A DNA stretch of 13,610 nt, from the NCBI GenBank assembly GCA_000697335.1, contig JNEM01016204.1:1-13610 (forward strand). The letters run 5' to 3'. Every line of letters begins with the position of its first letter. Position 1 is the first letter of the stretch. Shown here piece by piece: positions 1-8,747 of this stretch. Origin of the DNA: Conidiobolus incongruus B7586. Taxonomy: Eukaryota; Entomophthoromycota; Entomophthoromycetes; Entomophthorales; Conidiobolaceae. The position numbers and the translations under genes were made by a program. A model generated the notes under the pieces. That model worked only from the letters and a program-made list of their open reading frames with translations, was not told the origin of the DNA and ran no database searches.

Positions 1-443
1 TTCTCTGGATCTTCATCAAGAATTAAATCAAGGTAATTCTTCATGTTTTTAAGGTAGTTTTCAAGCTTGTGAAGGTTTTTTAAGCTATCATAAGTAGTTA
101 ATTTGTCTTTAAAGACACTAAGGAGGTGGTTTGATGCATTAACTGTAGTGAAGTGGCTGGGTTGTTGGATTTAAGCTCTTTGAGACATGTTTTTTTCAAT
201 CAAAAGTTGTCTAATATAAGCTTCTTGGAGGGTAGTAAACTCTTAGGGACTAAAGTCTTAGATTCACTCAGTAATTAAGCTGCCATCATCATTAAAATAA
301 TATGAGGGTATCTCCCTTTTTGGTGGTATTATAGTGTATAGTGTTAAATTTGAATGAAATAAATTATAAATAAGATTTAAAATAGCAATAGATAGGTTAG
401 ATACAAGTAGTTATTAATTTCTAGTAGGTTTTTAACAGTAACT

Positions 444-455
444 TCACTGCTACCA
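444..455 (-). other. Putative tRNA primer-binding site
   Basis: Directly inside the LTR edge the minus strand reads TGGTAGCAGTGA. TGG matches the universal CCA tail of tRNAs, and TGGTAGC/TGGTATC beginnings are typical of elements primed by methionine tRNAs. The absence of a gap from the LTR end is the expected arrangement. The specific tRNA is not identified. Confidence 0.45.
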
Positions 456-854
456 TGTAAGTGTAGTGGTAGTTAAACTAATATAGTGTAGAGGAAGACT
501 TAATATAAAAGTAGTGTGGTGCAGAATGTGGTAATATAATGTGGCTGTAGTGTGCAAGTGTAAACAAAGTTTAATTAAGCTTCAAACTAGGATGAGTCAC
601 TGATATATTAAGATTTATATTAGGTAGTGCTAATATCCTACAATATCAACAGAATATAGTCTCAATTTTAGAAATAGTGTGAAAGTAAAAAATAGTAAGA
701 GTTGAGAGGAAAAAGAGGAACCTAGTTTATTAGATAATTTAATACTATTTATACAATTAATTTAACTATATAAGTATAAATTAATCATATAATTTATAGT
801 TAATTGGATTATATGAAAGTGTATATAAGAATTTAGAGAACTAGTCTCTTAACA
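456..854 (-). repeat. Putative long terminal repeat (about 399 bp)
   Basis: On the plus strand the segment begins TGTAAG and ends CTTAACA, an imperfect TG...CA inverted terminus of the kind that bounds LTRs. A TATAAATA box on the minus strand at 746-753 lies about 100 bases inside the upstream edge, where a U3 promoter would sit. The outer side (from 855) drops abruptly into far more AT-rich DNA, as expected at an insertion boundary. Only one LTR is in view. Its partner and the matching target duplication (855-859 on this side) would lie to the left of the window, so the call cannot be closed here. Confidence 0.5.
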
Positions 855-1554
855 ATTATGTTAAATATATTTAAAAATAAAATAATAAGTTAATTATTAT
901 TTAATAATATATATTATCTCTAAATATAAAATATTTTTATGAAGTTAATAAAGGAATTAATATTAAGATATATTAAAGTATTTTAAACAATATATTAATA
1001 AAAATTATTAAATAATCTAAGTTAAATAAATCTAATGTTATTTTCTAATAAAATAATGTTTTTTACTATATTATAACTTATTACCAAAAAAATTAAAAAT
1101 AACAAGATAATAATTATAAAGTAATTTTTTTATATTTTAATTTTAATTTAATTAAATATCTTTAAGATTAATTAGAAAAATTATTAATATTTTTCCTTTA
1201 ACAGAAAATTTAAATTATCTTAAAGAATATATTTAAGAATTATAAAATAAAATTAATCTTTTTAATATAAAAAATTAGTTAATTTTATATCCTACAAATT
1301 TAAAAAAATTAAAAAAGTTAAAGATAAATATATTAAGTTTTAATTTTTCTTATCACCAAAAACCTATGAATTTAAAATTTATTTTAAATAAAGTTTAAAG
1401 ATTAATATTTTAACTAATTAATAACTAAATAACATCATTTAATAATTTATATTATTAATAAATATAATAAATTTTAATTATTTAATTTAAGATTATTTTA
1501 TTAAATATTAATCTAGTTATTAGTAAAAATATAAGTGTTTTTGATTTTATAACT
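855..1554. other. AT-rich spacer without a recognisable gene
   Basis: About 700 bases of almost pure A+T; the 60-base line at 1441 has a single G and no C. Stops are dense in all frames and I see no coding remnant that can be separated from composition. It lies between the LTR and a mariner-type terminal fragment, so it may be the heavily mutated interior of an older transposon. Attempts to align it with the interiors of the two intact-length mariner copies failed. Confidence 0.6.
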
Positions 1555-1705
1555 CACTCTTACAGGTTAATATATATATATATATAAAGTTTAAAAATAT
1601 TTATTTTTCTATATATTTTATATAAGAATAGTTTTTCAAAATATATAATATATTTGAAAAATCAGAAATTAAAAAATTTAATATTTTTTAATTTCCATAT
1701 TAATA
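1555..1705 (-). mobile_element. Mariner-type terminal fragment (third copy, end only)
   Basis: Bases 1653-1679 are identical over 27 positions to 13388-13414 in mariner copy B and to the reverse complement of 4214-4240 in copy A. Weaker similarity runs about 100 bases inward, including the block around the shared AAAATAAATA stretch, and outward to about 1705, where the terminal inverted repeat should end. The homology then stops: 855-1550 does not resemble the transposase region of the other copies. This is therefore either a truncated copy or a shorter non-autonomous relative sharing the same 5' end. It lies in the same orientation as copy B. Confidence 0.65.
1571..1586. repeat. (TA)8 dinucleotide run
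   Basis: Uninterrupted alternating TA over 16 bases next to the mariner-type fragment. It is a simple repeat of little significance in DNA of this composition. Confidence 0.8.
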
Positions 1706-3671
1706 TTTTTTATTTTAATAATAATTTAAAAAAAATAAAGATTAAAATTAATTCTTTAAGTTTTCAAAAATATTAAATAATTTTCCTTTGAAATTTAATA
1801 GATCTAATAATATAAAGTAAATTTATACAAAATATCATATTTATAAGTTACTTATTAATTTAAATGAATTTCGATAAGATTATGGTTAAATTTTAGTAAT
1901 ATTTTATTAAAAAAAACTTTTGATAATTGTTATCATATTAAATTATAATTAAAAAAATAATATATTTTCGAAAAAAAATATAAAAATATATTTAATCATT
2001 TAATAATTTAAAAATTGAATAATTTCCAATTTTTTTTGATTCTCAGGTAATATAATTTAACATTGTTATTAAATAAAAATGATTATATACTCTAAAAATT
2101 TAATAAAGCGTTAATATAATATAATATTAATTAAATCTAGTTTTATATTAAATTAATGCAGATTTTAAATTTTATTTGTTATATATATGTGTCATAAAAT
2201 AAGACATGTTTTTGTTAATAGATAATGCTTTGATAGATGCAAGTAGTATTTTAATTGTATTTTCCATAATATAAATACTTATTTTGTAAATGATAATAAA
2301 TGCTCTCTCTTCGCTTGATATATACTTACACCATCCATTTATAATTAAATCTAATATAATCTCTTTGATCAAAAAGAATGACTTCTAATAATAACTTCAA
2401 TATAATTTTTCACCATCCTGATACCTATAGAACTGTAAACAATGGAGTTTGACAATATTATTTAAAACTTGAAAAATTCAAATTTAATATATATAAGTTT
2501 ACAATTACTTGCTAATATCTTTTTATAAATATATTTGATTGTTTTTTCAAAATTAAAACAAAATTTAATTATAAATATAAGGAAATTATTAAATAAAAGA
2601 ATTAATATATTTCAATTATAATAAAGAAATATTTAATAAAATTAATGAATTTTTATTATATTTAAATTATTTTAATATAATTTAAATTTAAATAATAATC
2701 TATATGAAATAATAAAAGTTGCCAGATATATATTAATATATTATTAATTCTAATTCTAATTAAATTAAAAATAAAGCATTGTGTTACATTCTCCAAAGTT
2801 AGCAATGAATTTAATTTATTTTTAATTATTAAATTTAAACATTCAGATATAAAGTTATTCAATATATAATAAGATTAATATTGAGTTTAGCATCATTAGT
2901 GAAAAACGAGTAATTCAACTAATCATTCTCAATTATATAAAATTAAATAATTAATCCAATAGCTTTAAATATATTTATAAACTTTGAATAAGATATGATA
3001 TAAAAAAATCCAAATTTGATTAAATATTGTATTTAAATATTATGAATTATTAATTTATACTATAAATTTTCTGAATATTAATTAAATACAAAATGAATTT
3101 GGATCAATAATATCTTTTTGTTTAATAAAGCTAAGAAAACTTAAGTATTTTATATTAACTAATATATCAAAATGTAATACTATTAGAAATGTCAAACTAA
3201 ATGCGGTTGTAAAAATAATGATTTTAATGTTATATAATTTACTATGGTATAAGTTAATTAGATATTAGACTAAAATATTCTATTTTTGTAAAATACAAAT
3301 CCACTTATATATAACTTTAACATTACTTTGTCTAGATCAGTTTCTATATTAAAATATATGCTGTAAAAATAATTAAACAAAAATAATAAGAGCCGTCAAT
3401 TCCGCCTAAATTAATAAAAGCATTTATAAATAAATCAAAATTTCTCACCTTCAATTTATTAAAGTCAGGTTACTATTTATAAAATATATAATGTGTAAAA
3501 GTATTATTTAGATCCAAAAGATTTAATTATGGAAATAAGAAATTAATATTAAATTATTTCATTTATAAATTTATTATTTTATTTTGATTTATTGATAAAA
3601 AATTTATATATATATATATTTTTGATATTATATTTATTTTTACAAAATCTTAATAAAACTTTATATCTATA

Positions 3672-3717
<46 letters not shown>

Positions 3718-4184
3718 CCTATTTTGATAATTAAATTAATCATTAAATATGTAATATATCGAGTTTAGAATTATGTAAATTTATCAGAGTATATTAACTT
3801 TCAATTAAAACAATTTCTGTAGAACTAATATTATATCAGATATTTTGAATCTGTACATATACTAAAAATAACACTGAATAACTAAATAACTATATATATA
3901 TTTTGAAATTTCATAAAGTGAAAATATAATTATTTAAAAATTTCAATTGGATTATGATTTCAGATATTTTTTTTTCAAAATTTTAATTATTTTATTTTTA
4001 TATAAATTATTTATAATTCAAATTAGATGCTGAATTTTCAATTATCTACTTAAACTATATGTTTTATTCATAATATTTAATTATATATATTTTTAATACT
4101 TTGAATATTTAACTGCAAGTATATTTTATAAAATAAGGTAATATAATGATATTATTTAATATTAAGTTAATAAGTATAAATTGA
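1706..4184. other. AT-rich spacer, no gene seen
   Basis: Nearly 2.5 kb with stops in every frame. Short open stretches of about 66 codons on the minus strand (2172-2372 and 2662-2862) are Ile/Asn/Leu/Lys-rich and read as composition, not protein. Slightly less AT-rich islets occur near 2290-2340, 2400-2450 and 3390-3480, but no RNA-gene signals (tRNA A/B boxes), recognisable domains or intact transposon ends were found. The one clear structure is the (TTA) microsatellite at 3675-3717. Confidence 0.6.
3675..3717. repeat. (TTA)14 microsatellite
   Basis: A perfect trinucleotide run of 43 bases. It lies 467 bases left of mariner copy A. Its reverse complement, an (AAT)14 run, lies 435 bases to the right of the same copy. 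Confidence 0.95.
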
Positions 4185-4222
4185 TAATATTACCATAGAA
4201 TTAACAAAATAGGAAATTTTTT
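4185..4222 (+). repeat. Left terminal inverted repeat of mariner copy A
   Basis: Begins with TA (target-site type) and TAATATTACC. Compared with the reverse complement of 5461-5497, about 29 of 38 positions match with one gap, including the blocks TAATATTAC, AATT and AATTTTTT. The equivalent end of copy B is at 13406-13443. Confidence 0.85.
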
Positions 4223-4379
4223 AATTTCTGATTTTTCAAACATATTACTAGTTTCAAATAAGTAAATATATATAAAACAAATAGGAAAATAAATAGTTTT
4301 GAATTATATATATAATAATTTTTTTGATTAAAAAATTAATTTTTTAAAATTAGTTTTTTAATTTAATTATATTTAAACC

Positions 4380-5397
4380 AAATAATAACCATCAAAAGTT
4401 TTTTATTTTAGTATTAGTAAAACTTAACCACAAATCATTTAAAATCATTTAAAATTTACAAATAACTTTTAATAATAAAGTATTATCTAAATTAACAATT
4501 TATTACTAGGTAAATTATTTTAAAGTTAAGAGAGAAACTATCTAAAACTTATTAAAATCTAAAAGATTAATTTTAACTGTTATTTTTTTAATTGTTAATA
4601 AAGTAAAAAATTATATTGAAAAACACTTTTTTATTTTAGTTAAAGAACTATTAAAACACTTTAATATTAGTGACATAATTATTTTATATATATTAAAGTT
4701 TAAATTAAAATTAATTAATAAAAATATAAAATAAATACCTTATAATTTAACTAAAGCTTAAAAAAAGTTGGAGTAGTTATTATTAAACAAAACTTATTAA
4801 GGTATAGTTAAAAACCAAAGTTTTTACAGTGAATTATTATAATTAATGAATTTTAGATTTTTTTATATAATCCTTTATTAAAACATAAATTAAAGTGTTA
4901 GATTAAGTTAAATTAACCCCCTCTATAAATTCCTTTAAATAAACACTTTATTGATAAGTGAATGTTAATTATAATAATAGATTATAATAGCATATGCTAT
5001 TTGTATTTAGTTTTTAAAGAAAAATCAATTAATAGTAAACTTTATATTTTTTTTAAATAAAACTATTTCTAATTAGTATTCTTAATATAATTTAAGAAAA
5101 CCTATTATTTTACATAATAATTGTAAAATATATAAATCTAAAGTTTTAAAAAATTTTCTAATTAAAAATAACTGGAAGAAACTACCACATCTAGTATATT
5201 CTTTAGATTATAATTTATGTGATTATAATTGTTTTAGGCAATTAAAAAACTAGCTTACAAGAAAGAAAATTTCTACAGGAAAATTTAATTGGTTTGTAAA
5301 ATATTAAATTTTAGCCTTTAATAAAAAGAACTGTTTTTTAAGTGTTAGATCTTTACTAAAAATATAGCAAAAAGTTATTAGAAATAAAAGAAATTAA
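4380..5397 (+). pseudogene. Mariner transposase pseudogene (copy A)
   Basis: A remnant of a transposase of about 340 codons; the start is approximate. In one frame, 4639-4671 reads VKELLKHFNIS, part of the N-terminal helix-turn-helix region, and 4735-4752 reads IPYNLT, matching the mariner WVPHEL motif with the Trp codon (4732-4734) now a stop. The first catalytic motif (family VTGDEKW) is at about 4836-4856 in another frame, with the Asp codon now AAT (Asn) at 4845-4847 and the Trp codon now TAG. The second catalytic Asp is also AAT, at 5116-5118. The third is an intact GAT at 5221-5223, exactly 34 codons further, in YSLDYNLCDY (family YSPDLxPSDY). An in-frame TAG lies at 5251-5253, where copy B has CAG. 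The C-terminus retains QKVIRNK. Not functional. Confidence 0.9.
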
Positions 5398-5460
5398 AAT
5401 TTTATAATATATATTTATTTTTACTTTTTATATATTAAAATGTTTATTTTTTTCAATCAC

Positions 5461-5497
5461 AAAAAATTCCCATTATTTAAATTACAAAGTAATATTA
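5461..5497 (-). repeat. Right terminal inverted repeat of mariner copy A
   Basis: Read inward on the minus strand it begins TAATATTAC and continues to a GGGAATTTTTT block. It pairs with the left repeat at 4185-4222 and is matched closely by 12127-12163 in copy B. Sequence similarity between the copies ends at this TA, which fixes the boundary. Confidence 0.85.
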
Positions 5498-5932
5498 AAT
5501 TTTTCAATTGAAATACTGTATATACTTCAAAAACATATTAGATGAAAATAAATATAAATTTATAATTTATAGTATAGTAAGATTTAATAAAAATAATATT
5601 TAAATTAAAGTTATATAGAAGTGACTTATTCTAAAATTCATAATTAATCTTCATATTTGTTATTGGAAGAAAATAAAATTATAATTTAATTTGTGTGATC
5701 AGCTTTAAATTTTGAAATAATAAACTCTTTACATTATTCAAATGATAATTATACATGATAATTTTTATGATAAAATAATAATATTAATCTTTAGTTTGAA
5801 TATATATAATAAAACCCATATTATATGATTTTTCAAATTCTTAATTAATTTCCTATTATAACTATCTTAGTCAATTTTCAAATTTTTTGTAACACCATCA
5901 AATATGATTAACTGTTTAATAATTTGCCCTAA

Positions 5933-5976
<44 letters not shown>

Positions 5977-7239
5977 TAAGGAAACTTCACACGATTACAT
6001 AAAACTTTTTTGAATATCATCTATTATTAAAATATAAGTTTTTTTAAAAAATAATCAACGAAATGTGTTTAAATAAAATTGCCGACTTTAATTTATTTGT
6101 ATTATGGTAACAACTGGTTTGTTGTGCCGTCTCCACGTTATTTAACTTTAGTTCTACTCTTATTATAAAAAGTATATTATAATGAACCATTGATATACTT
6201 AATAAACTTTGGGATATTAATATAATATTTGGTGGAAATCTAAGATTTATGCATCAATATTAATCTATAATTTTAATCTCGCAATTTTCTAGTTTTTTGA
6301 TAATTTTTATCTCTAATTAGTTTAAATGATATTTCTTAAATCAATTTAAAAAGATATTTCGATTATATAGAATTTTGAATATTTAAGATTAATATTTAAT
6401 AATTTTTAATTTTTGAAATATTATATATATTTTTAAAAAATACTAAAATAAATATTTTAAAGTGAAAACATTTAATTACATTACTTTGATTTCAATATAG
6501 CTCAGAATTAAAGTTTCAATTAATAAATGAGTAGTAAATAATTTGATTTGATTTCCACGATTAGTAAATTGAAGAATGGAAAAGTTTGATTTTATAAACA
6601 ATGGTGAGAAATAAGAGATATATCTAATAACAAAAGAATGAGGTGATAGTAATTAAACGAGTTCAATAATGTTTTGATAAAAGTTATATTATAATTCAAA
6701 TGGATTTAATAAATTCTAGTATTTCAAAAAATTGAACTTTATATTCATTACTGACCACAAATCACATTCCAAATTATCACACTTATATATATAAATACAC
6801 TCGCTTTAATTAAGAGAGAAGTAATACAATATCTTATGCACTAATTTAATATCTCGGTTGAATTATTGATAAATTTAAAATTTTTACTCCAATCGATACT
6901 GAAAAATAATACAACCAGTTTTTATAATTATCAGTACAAGAAAAACTCAACATTTGATTTGTTTTGATAAGGCTTGTTGGGTATGGGTATTTGATATATT
7001 TAATGAAAAATAGCATGAGTTATGTATGCTATTGTAAAAAGACCTGGAGCCTTAGTAAATAAAATGATAAAGTTGATTAAATAATATCATTGATTAAAAG
7101 AAAATAATAATTTAGTTTAACAATTTTTGATTAATCTTATGCACTATAAAATAATTTTTGCAAGAAGCAAATAATGAGTATTTAATTGTTATTCATAGAA
7201 TATTAAAATTTAATTAAAAGTATATTTATATGAAATTGA
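5498..7239. other. AT-rich spacer, no gene seen
   Basis: About 1.7 kb of very AT-rich DNA with an (AAT) microsatellite at 5933-5974. A less AT-rich patch at 6070-6160 (containing GCCGTCTCCACG) and another at 6950-7050 contain no open frame, tRNA-like boxes or recognisable element ends. Base composition rises gradually towards 7240, where the promoter region of the PH-domain gene begins. Confidence 0.6.
5933..5974. repeat. (AAT)14 microsatellite
   Basis: A perfect trinucleotide run of 42 bases. It is the reverse complement of the (TTA)14 run at 3675-3717 and almost the same length. The midpoint of the two runs falls within about 20 bases of the centre of mariner copy A. Confidence 0.95.
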
Positions 7240-7289
7240 GGGAGCTAATACATAGGAGTTACAAATACGGCTAACCAAATTCTAGTCCT

Positions 7290-7717
7290 AATTCCAATCT
7301 AGTTTTCTAGGCGGCCAATAAGATCCCAGATTATTTTTACTATTGGAGTGTATGACAAACTCTAGTTTGATAGATATCTAACTAAAAAAGATGAATCAAG
7401 TAACATTTGTTGAAATCGCCCAGCTGATTCACATTCCAAATCTGTCAAATATTACTAATGTGATTAAATGATGGAGAAATGTACGTGAACCAATAGGAAA
7501 CTCCATCTCAAATATTACGAGGGATAGTAAAATGATATTCAAAATTCAATATACATATAAATACTCCAGCTATCTGCATAGATTTAGTGAAAAAATTCTC
7601 ATATCCTAAACTAAATAACTGTTATTGGATTAAAGTTTTTCAAAATTTATTGTGGTTGGGGTTGATTTTTAATTTATTGTTAGTATTAATTGATTATTAC
7701 TGATTTCAAACTACAAG
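7290..7717 (+). promoter_or_regulatory. Promoter and 5' leader of the PH-domain gene
   Basis: Three CCAAT pentamers lie on the plus strand at 7294-7298, 7315-7319 and 7490-7494. The last is about 62 bases upstream of a good TATA box, TATAAATA at 7556-7563. A transcript starting about 30 bases after the TATA box would have a leader of roughly 125 bases, rich in T. CCAAT boxes are bound in fungi and other eukaryotes by the HAP/NF-Y complex. This stretch, like the gene, is clearly less AT-rich than the spacer to its left, which suggests it is kept by selection or spared from the mutation that hit the repeats. Confidence 0.55.
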
Positions 7718-8569
7718 ATGGATACCTTTAGAAGTACTCTTCTATCTCCTGTTCAAACAGCTCCTCCAATTTTATCAGATAGTACTCCCAATTGGTGTGA
7801 CGATGTTCCTGAATTGGATACTCTATCAATCAGTAGTTCATCTTCATCAAGTTGTGATACCTCCCACCACTATGATCTCCCCACTATCACAATATCACCA
7901 ATCATCCAACCTAAACAGCGTCCAGGCCATCGCCGTATGACAAGCTGGGCATCTTTTTCACCTCCCGAGTCACCTACTCATCTTCCCAACTCATGCCAAC
8001 ATAAACTCAACCTTTGCTTAAATCCTAAATCCAACTATCCAGACCGTGCCACTAAAATTAAAACCCGTAAAGCTTTAAAATCGCCTCCAAGTTTTCGCGA
8101 CTTGCATGCTATCGTCAGTCTTGAGCAAAGACTAGAAATCCCGCAACCTTTGGTTTCTTGTGGAAGAAAAATAGTAGACCAAGGGATGATTGAAGTTATT
8201 GAAGGCATTAAACAGCCTATACGTTGTCATTATGTGCTCTTTAATGATGCATTTGGCTATGCGCCCATCTCATCACAGACAGAAGCCCAAGATCTCTCCT
8301 ATTTTACACTCATCCCTCTACCTAAAATAACCAGTCGCGATATTTTCAGTGGACCTCTTTGGATTCGAATTGACACTCCATCAGCCCAACTGAAGCTCCA
8401 CTTTAGTATTGAATCGGACTGGGACCGGTTTTTGGACTGTTTGAATACTATCATCCAGGGGGATAGCTCCCTAGCCAGCCATCCTAAAAATCGACCATCT
8501 CCTTCCTTAACCAGACATCATAGCATCTCATTGAGCATTCCATTTTTGAATCTATTTCGAGATAGTTAA
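7718..8569 (+). CDS. PH-domain protein with disordered Ser/Pro-rich N-terminus, probably fungal
   Basis: The product has 283 residues. Residues 1-125 look disordered, with a seven-Ser run (39-45), many SP/TP pairs and an RRMTSW site (72-77) suited to a basophilic kinase. Residues about 127-248 resemble a PH domain of the type that follows the catalytic DH domain in Rho guanine-nucleotide exchange factors: a lead-in helix (LEQRL, 135-139), GRKIVDQGMIEVIE (149-162) as strand 1, RCHYVLFND (169-177) as strand 2, later strands at 195-230, and a final helix DWDRFLDCLNTII (234-246) with the PH-type Trp at 235. No DH domain or membrane segment is present. PH domains bind phosphoinositides or proteins at membranes, so a signalling or adaptor role is inferred. 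The start is well supported: an in-frame TGA lies 27 bases upstream (7691-7693) and the context is AAGATGG. No intron is needed. The exact family is not recognised. Confidence 0.88.
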   Translation: MDTFRSTLLSPVQTAPPILSDSTPNWCDDVPELDTLSISSSSSSSCDTSHHYDLPTITISPIIQPKQRPGHRRMTSWASFSPPESPTHLPNSCQHKLNLCLNPKSNYPDRATKIKTRKALKSPPSFRDLHAIVSLEQRLEIPQPLVSCGRKIVDQGMIEVIEGIKQPIRCHYVLFNDAFGYAPISSQTEAQDLSYFTLIPLPKITSRDIFSGPLWIRIDTPSAQLKLHFSIESDWDRFLDCLNTIIQGDSSLASHPKNRPSPSLTRHHSISLSIPFLNLFRDS

Positions 8570-8617
8570 AATCCTTCTCACCTGACTCATATTTCCCACT
8601 ATACTAACACTTTTTGA

Positions 8618-8632
8618 TTGGATTGAATCCAA
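8618..8632. repeat. Perfect 7-bp dyad in the 3' region
   Basis: TTGGATT and AATCCAA flank a single G, 49 bases after the stop codon. The core ATTGAATC recurs at 8637-8644. It could be a protein-binding dyad or chance; the one-base centre makes it a poor RNA hairpin. Confidence 0.5.
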
Positions 8633-8700
8633 CTAAATTGAATCTTATTTAACATGAAAATTTAAAATTAAGCTAGACGCTTTAACAAGTTTAAGAATTA

Positions 8701-8747
8701 TCATCATTTAAAATATATATATATATTTGATGATGATTTGAAATAAA
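8701..8747 (+). terminator. Possible 3'-end signals of the PH-domain gene
   Basis: TCATCA (8701-8706) and TGATGA (8731-8736) flank an (AT)7 run (8713-8726), so the transcript could fold into an AT hairpin. An AATAAA at 8742-8747 follows, about 175 bases after the stop codon, and could serve as a polyadenylation signal. In DNA this AT-rich such hexamers occur often by chance, so the assignment is weak. Confidence 0.3.

Larger units (their letters stand above)
1..854 (-). mobile_element. LTR retrotransposon fossil, 5' end only, cut by the left window edge
   Basis: Read on the minus strand, this stretch has the order LTR, primer-binding site, leader, then a protein-coding remnant in the gag position. 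The LTR begins TGTTAAG and ends TTACA. A TGGTAGCAG-type primer-binding site follows at once. From about 290 down to the edge there is a reading frame with balanced, non-AT-driven amino acid content, including a Lys/Leu/Asn-rich, probably helical tail (KNLHKLENYLKN). It is broken by several changes. No protease, reverse transcriptase or integrase lies in the window, so the superfamily (Ty3 or Ty1) cannot be assigned. One sampled line is about 28% GC, well above the DNA to the right, so this insertion is probably younger than the surrounding repeats. A host-gene fragment is the main alternative. Confidence 0.5.
4185..5497 (+). mobile_element. Mariner family (D34D) DNA transposon, copy A, full length, inactivated
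   Basis: A Tc1/mariner superfamily transposon of 1,313 bases including its TA ends, the usual length for mariner. It moves by cut-and-paste into TA sites using a single DDD transposase. Both ends carry an imperfect inverted repeat starting TAATATTAC, and both ends plus the whole length are matched by copy B at 12127-13443 in the opposite orientation. Inside is a degenerate transposase gene on the plus strand with the mariner WVPHEL-like motif, the DE..W motif, a D34D-spaced catalytic pair and the C-terminal WQKVI..K.N motif. Many in-frame stops and at least two frame changes make it dead. Divergence from copy B over 5170-5307 is 17 of 138 bases, so it is old but still alignable. Confidence 0.92.

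Noticed and set aside
342-854. An alternative LTR with TGTTAA at 342 and TTAACA at 849-854
   Set aside because: The termini pair well, but a TGGTAGCAG primer-binding site sits directly inside the shorter LTR edge at 456. That fits retrotransposon structure better, and no comparable site follows position 342.
1100-1420. Plus-strand stretches faintly like Tc1 transposase (KVIF at about 1119 and a P-M-N-L segment near 1360)
   Set aside because: The similarity is short, needs codon gaps, and rests on residues that AT-rich codons produce by chance. The orientation also conflicts with the mariner-type end at 1653-1679.
2172-2372. A 66-codon open stretch on the minus strand
   Set aside because: Its product is dominated by Ile, Asn, Lys and Ser as expected from AT-rich DNA. 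There is no domain, promoter or conserved feature, and such lengths are expected by chance here.
2662-2862. A second 66-codon open stretch on the minus strand
   Set aside because: Same reasons: Ile/Leu/Asn-rich composition only, no supporting signals.
4212-5473. Shorter boundaries for mariner copy A, at the GGAAATTTTTT and TTCCC blocks
   Set aside because: Copies A and B remain similar for about 25 more bases on each side, up to matching TAATATTAC termini, so the element extends to 4185 and 5497.
5820-5885. A minus-strand segment resembling the mariner terminal repeat (AATAGGAAATT followed by TTAA)
   Set aside because: Only about 11 bases match contiguously, the rest needs several gaps, and there is no partner end or adjacent transposon interior.
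6070-6160. Possible tRNA or small RNA gene in a GC-richer patch
   Set aside because: No A-box or B-box promoter elements and no cloverleaf pairing were found.
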